Notes under the pieces: generated by a model | The model's input: only the letters and a program-made list of their open reading frames with translations | Databases searched by the model: none | What the model was told of the DNA's origin: nothing | Position numbers and translations under genes: made by a program | Part shown: positions 5,184 through 5,871 of the stretch, piece after piece | Layout of the letters: each line of letters begins with the position of its first letter | How positions within the stretch are numbered: the first letter of the stretch is position 1 | Assembly: GCA_030667035.1 (NCBI GenBank) | Contig: DAOUWQ010000110.1 | Span: 1-5,871 of the forward strand | Source: Candidatus Heimdallarchaeota archaeon | Lineage (GTDB): Archaea; Asgardarchaeota; Heimdallarchaeia; JABLTI01 | Length of the DNA: 5,871 bases | Reading direction: 5' to 3'

Positions 5184-5871
5184 ATAATAACTTTAGATAG
5201 AGACTATTCTAAACAGAATGTTGCATCTCGTTTCTACAAACAATTTACTGTATTACGAACAACATTAGCAGACTCTATCAAAAATAATCTTGAAGATACT
5301 GAGAAGCTCCTTGTAGCTCAAAGGATATTCAATAGGATTTTTTTACTATATTTCATAACAAACAAGCATGTGATAAGATGGAAAAACAATCAAATAATAG
5401 AGACGAAAACATTCTTTGAAGTTTTGCTCTCAGAAGGGAATTTTGCTAAACATCTCTATCTGATTTTTGATTTCATGCAAACCCCCGGAAAGGAGAAGTT
5501 CTATCAAATTGGTGAACAAACAATAAAAATCCCATTTTTACAGAATAAGTTGTACCTAAAAACCGAGGAAGAAGAACAAGTACAAGTAGATTTGAAAACT
5601 AGTGATTGGCAGGAAATATTTTCTTATCTAAATACGTTTGAATGGGTTAGTGAAAATAATGCTAGTTTTAACTCTCTTACACCCGAGATATTAGGTTATA
5701 TTTACGAAAGAAGTACCGTTGAATGGGAAGAACAAAAGAAGAAAACTTCCAAATTAATTTCTTCACGGAAAAAAAGAGGCGTGTTCTACACTCGAGATGA
5801 AATCACTCAATACATTATCAAATATTCTCTCTATCCATTGCTCTTTGAAAGATTAGGAAATCGCTACATGG
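5184..5871 (+). CDS. N6-adenine DNA methylase of Eco57I / type IIG / PglX kind, N-terminal part, cut by the window edge
   Basis: The frame is open from 5160 (after TAA 5157-5159) to the window end; counted from ATA 5184 it gives 229 residues. The N-terminal region contains LLVAQRIFNRIFLLYFITNKHVI (about 42-64). Further on come SLTPEILGYIYERS (164-177) and SSRKKRGVFYTRDEITQYI (193-211). The last two resemble the conserved block that stands just before the SAM-binding motif in Eco57I-class methylases (RKxxGxYYTP), here with YTR in place of YTP. The catalytic NPPY and SAM-binding motifs would lie beyond 5871. Full-length relatives are usually far longer and are type IIG restriction-methylation enzymes, BREX PglX or DISARM-type methylases; the visible part cannot choose among them. 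No PD-(D/E)XK nuclease motif was recognised in the N-terminus. The start is irregular: no ATG/GTG/TTG before GTG 5370, which would remove 62 residues of apparently conserved sequence. ATA 5184 is chosen because of the GGAGGAG site upstream. The gene could be start-damaged. Confidence 0.72.
   Translation, partial: MITLDRDYSKQNVASRFYKQFTVLRTTLADSIKNNLEDTEKLLVAQRIFNRIFLLYFITNKHVIRWKNNQIIETKTFFEVLLSEGNFAKHLYLIFDFMQTPGKEKFYQIGEQTIKIPFLQNKLYLKTEEEEQVQVDLKTSDWQEIFSYLNTFEWVSENNASFNSLTPEILGYIYERSTVEWEEQKKKTSKLISSRKKRGVFYTRDEITQYIIKYSLYPLLFERLGNRYM

Noticed and set aside
169..5186. ATA at both starts explained as base-calling error at a modified GATG motif
   Set aside because: GATG occurs unchanged at many other places in the window (for example near 220 and 541), so a motif-wide miscall does not fit. 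Isolated errors remain possible.
1..5871. CRISPR array, tRNA, rRNA, riboswitch, insertion sequence or integration site
   Set aside because: No regularly spaced repeats, cloverleaf, conserved RNA core, transposase frame or flanking terminal repeats could be found on either strand by eye.

Overview
The window is AT-rich with compact genes and Shine-Dalgarno sites of the GGAG/GAGGT type. It looks like chromosomal DNA from a low-GC prokaryote. TATA-like boxes and short leaders would suit an archaeon, possibly one of the low-GC lineages, but nothing here (no rRNA, tRNA or informational gene) separates archaea from bacteria, so the organism stays unresolved.

Layout: (1) Positions 1-168 are a non-coding left flank with a TATA-like box. 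(2) Positions 169-726 (+) carry an open frame for a small PUA/EVE-like protein of the kind usually fused to Mrr-type restriction endonucleases. Its first ATG (313) lies inside the conserved domain, and the upstream frame is broken by a TGA at 187-189. (3) Positions 778-1314 (-) encode a flavin reductase-like FMN-binding protein, convergent with the previous gene across a perfect 9-bp hairpin. (4) Positions 1315-1521 are a 207-bp divergent promoter region. (5) Positions 1522-3267 and 3264-5066 (+) are a translationally coupled pair of ABC exporter half-transporters overlapping by 4 bases. (6) Positions 5067-5183 are an intergenic stretch with two inverted repeats. (7) From about 5184 to the right edge (+) runs the N-terminal third or so of an N6-adenine DNA methylase of the Eco57I / type IIG / PglX kind, cut by the window end.

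The two ABC genes almost certainly form one heterodimeric exporter with one canonical and one degenerate ATP site: the first protein has the catalytic Glu but an LSAGE signature, the second has Asp in place of Glu but a perfect LSGGQ. The substrate cannot be read from the sequence. The flanking genes are both restriction/modification-type, suggesting a defence-related accessory region into which the transporter and flavoprotein are interspersed.

The most notable observation is that both restriction-type genes lack a usable ATG/GTG/TTG start where their conserved frames and ribosome binding sites require one. In each case an ATA sits where ATG would be expected, and in the first gene a TGA sits where TGG would restore the frame. 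That is either decay by G-to-A changes, real use of ATA starts, or sequence error.
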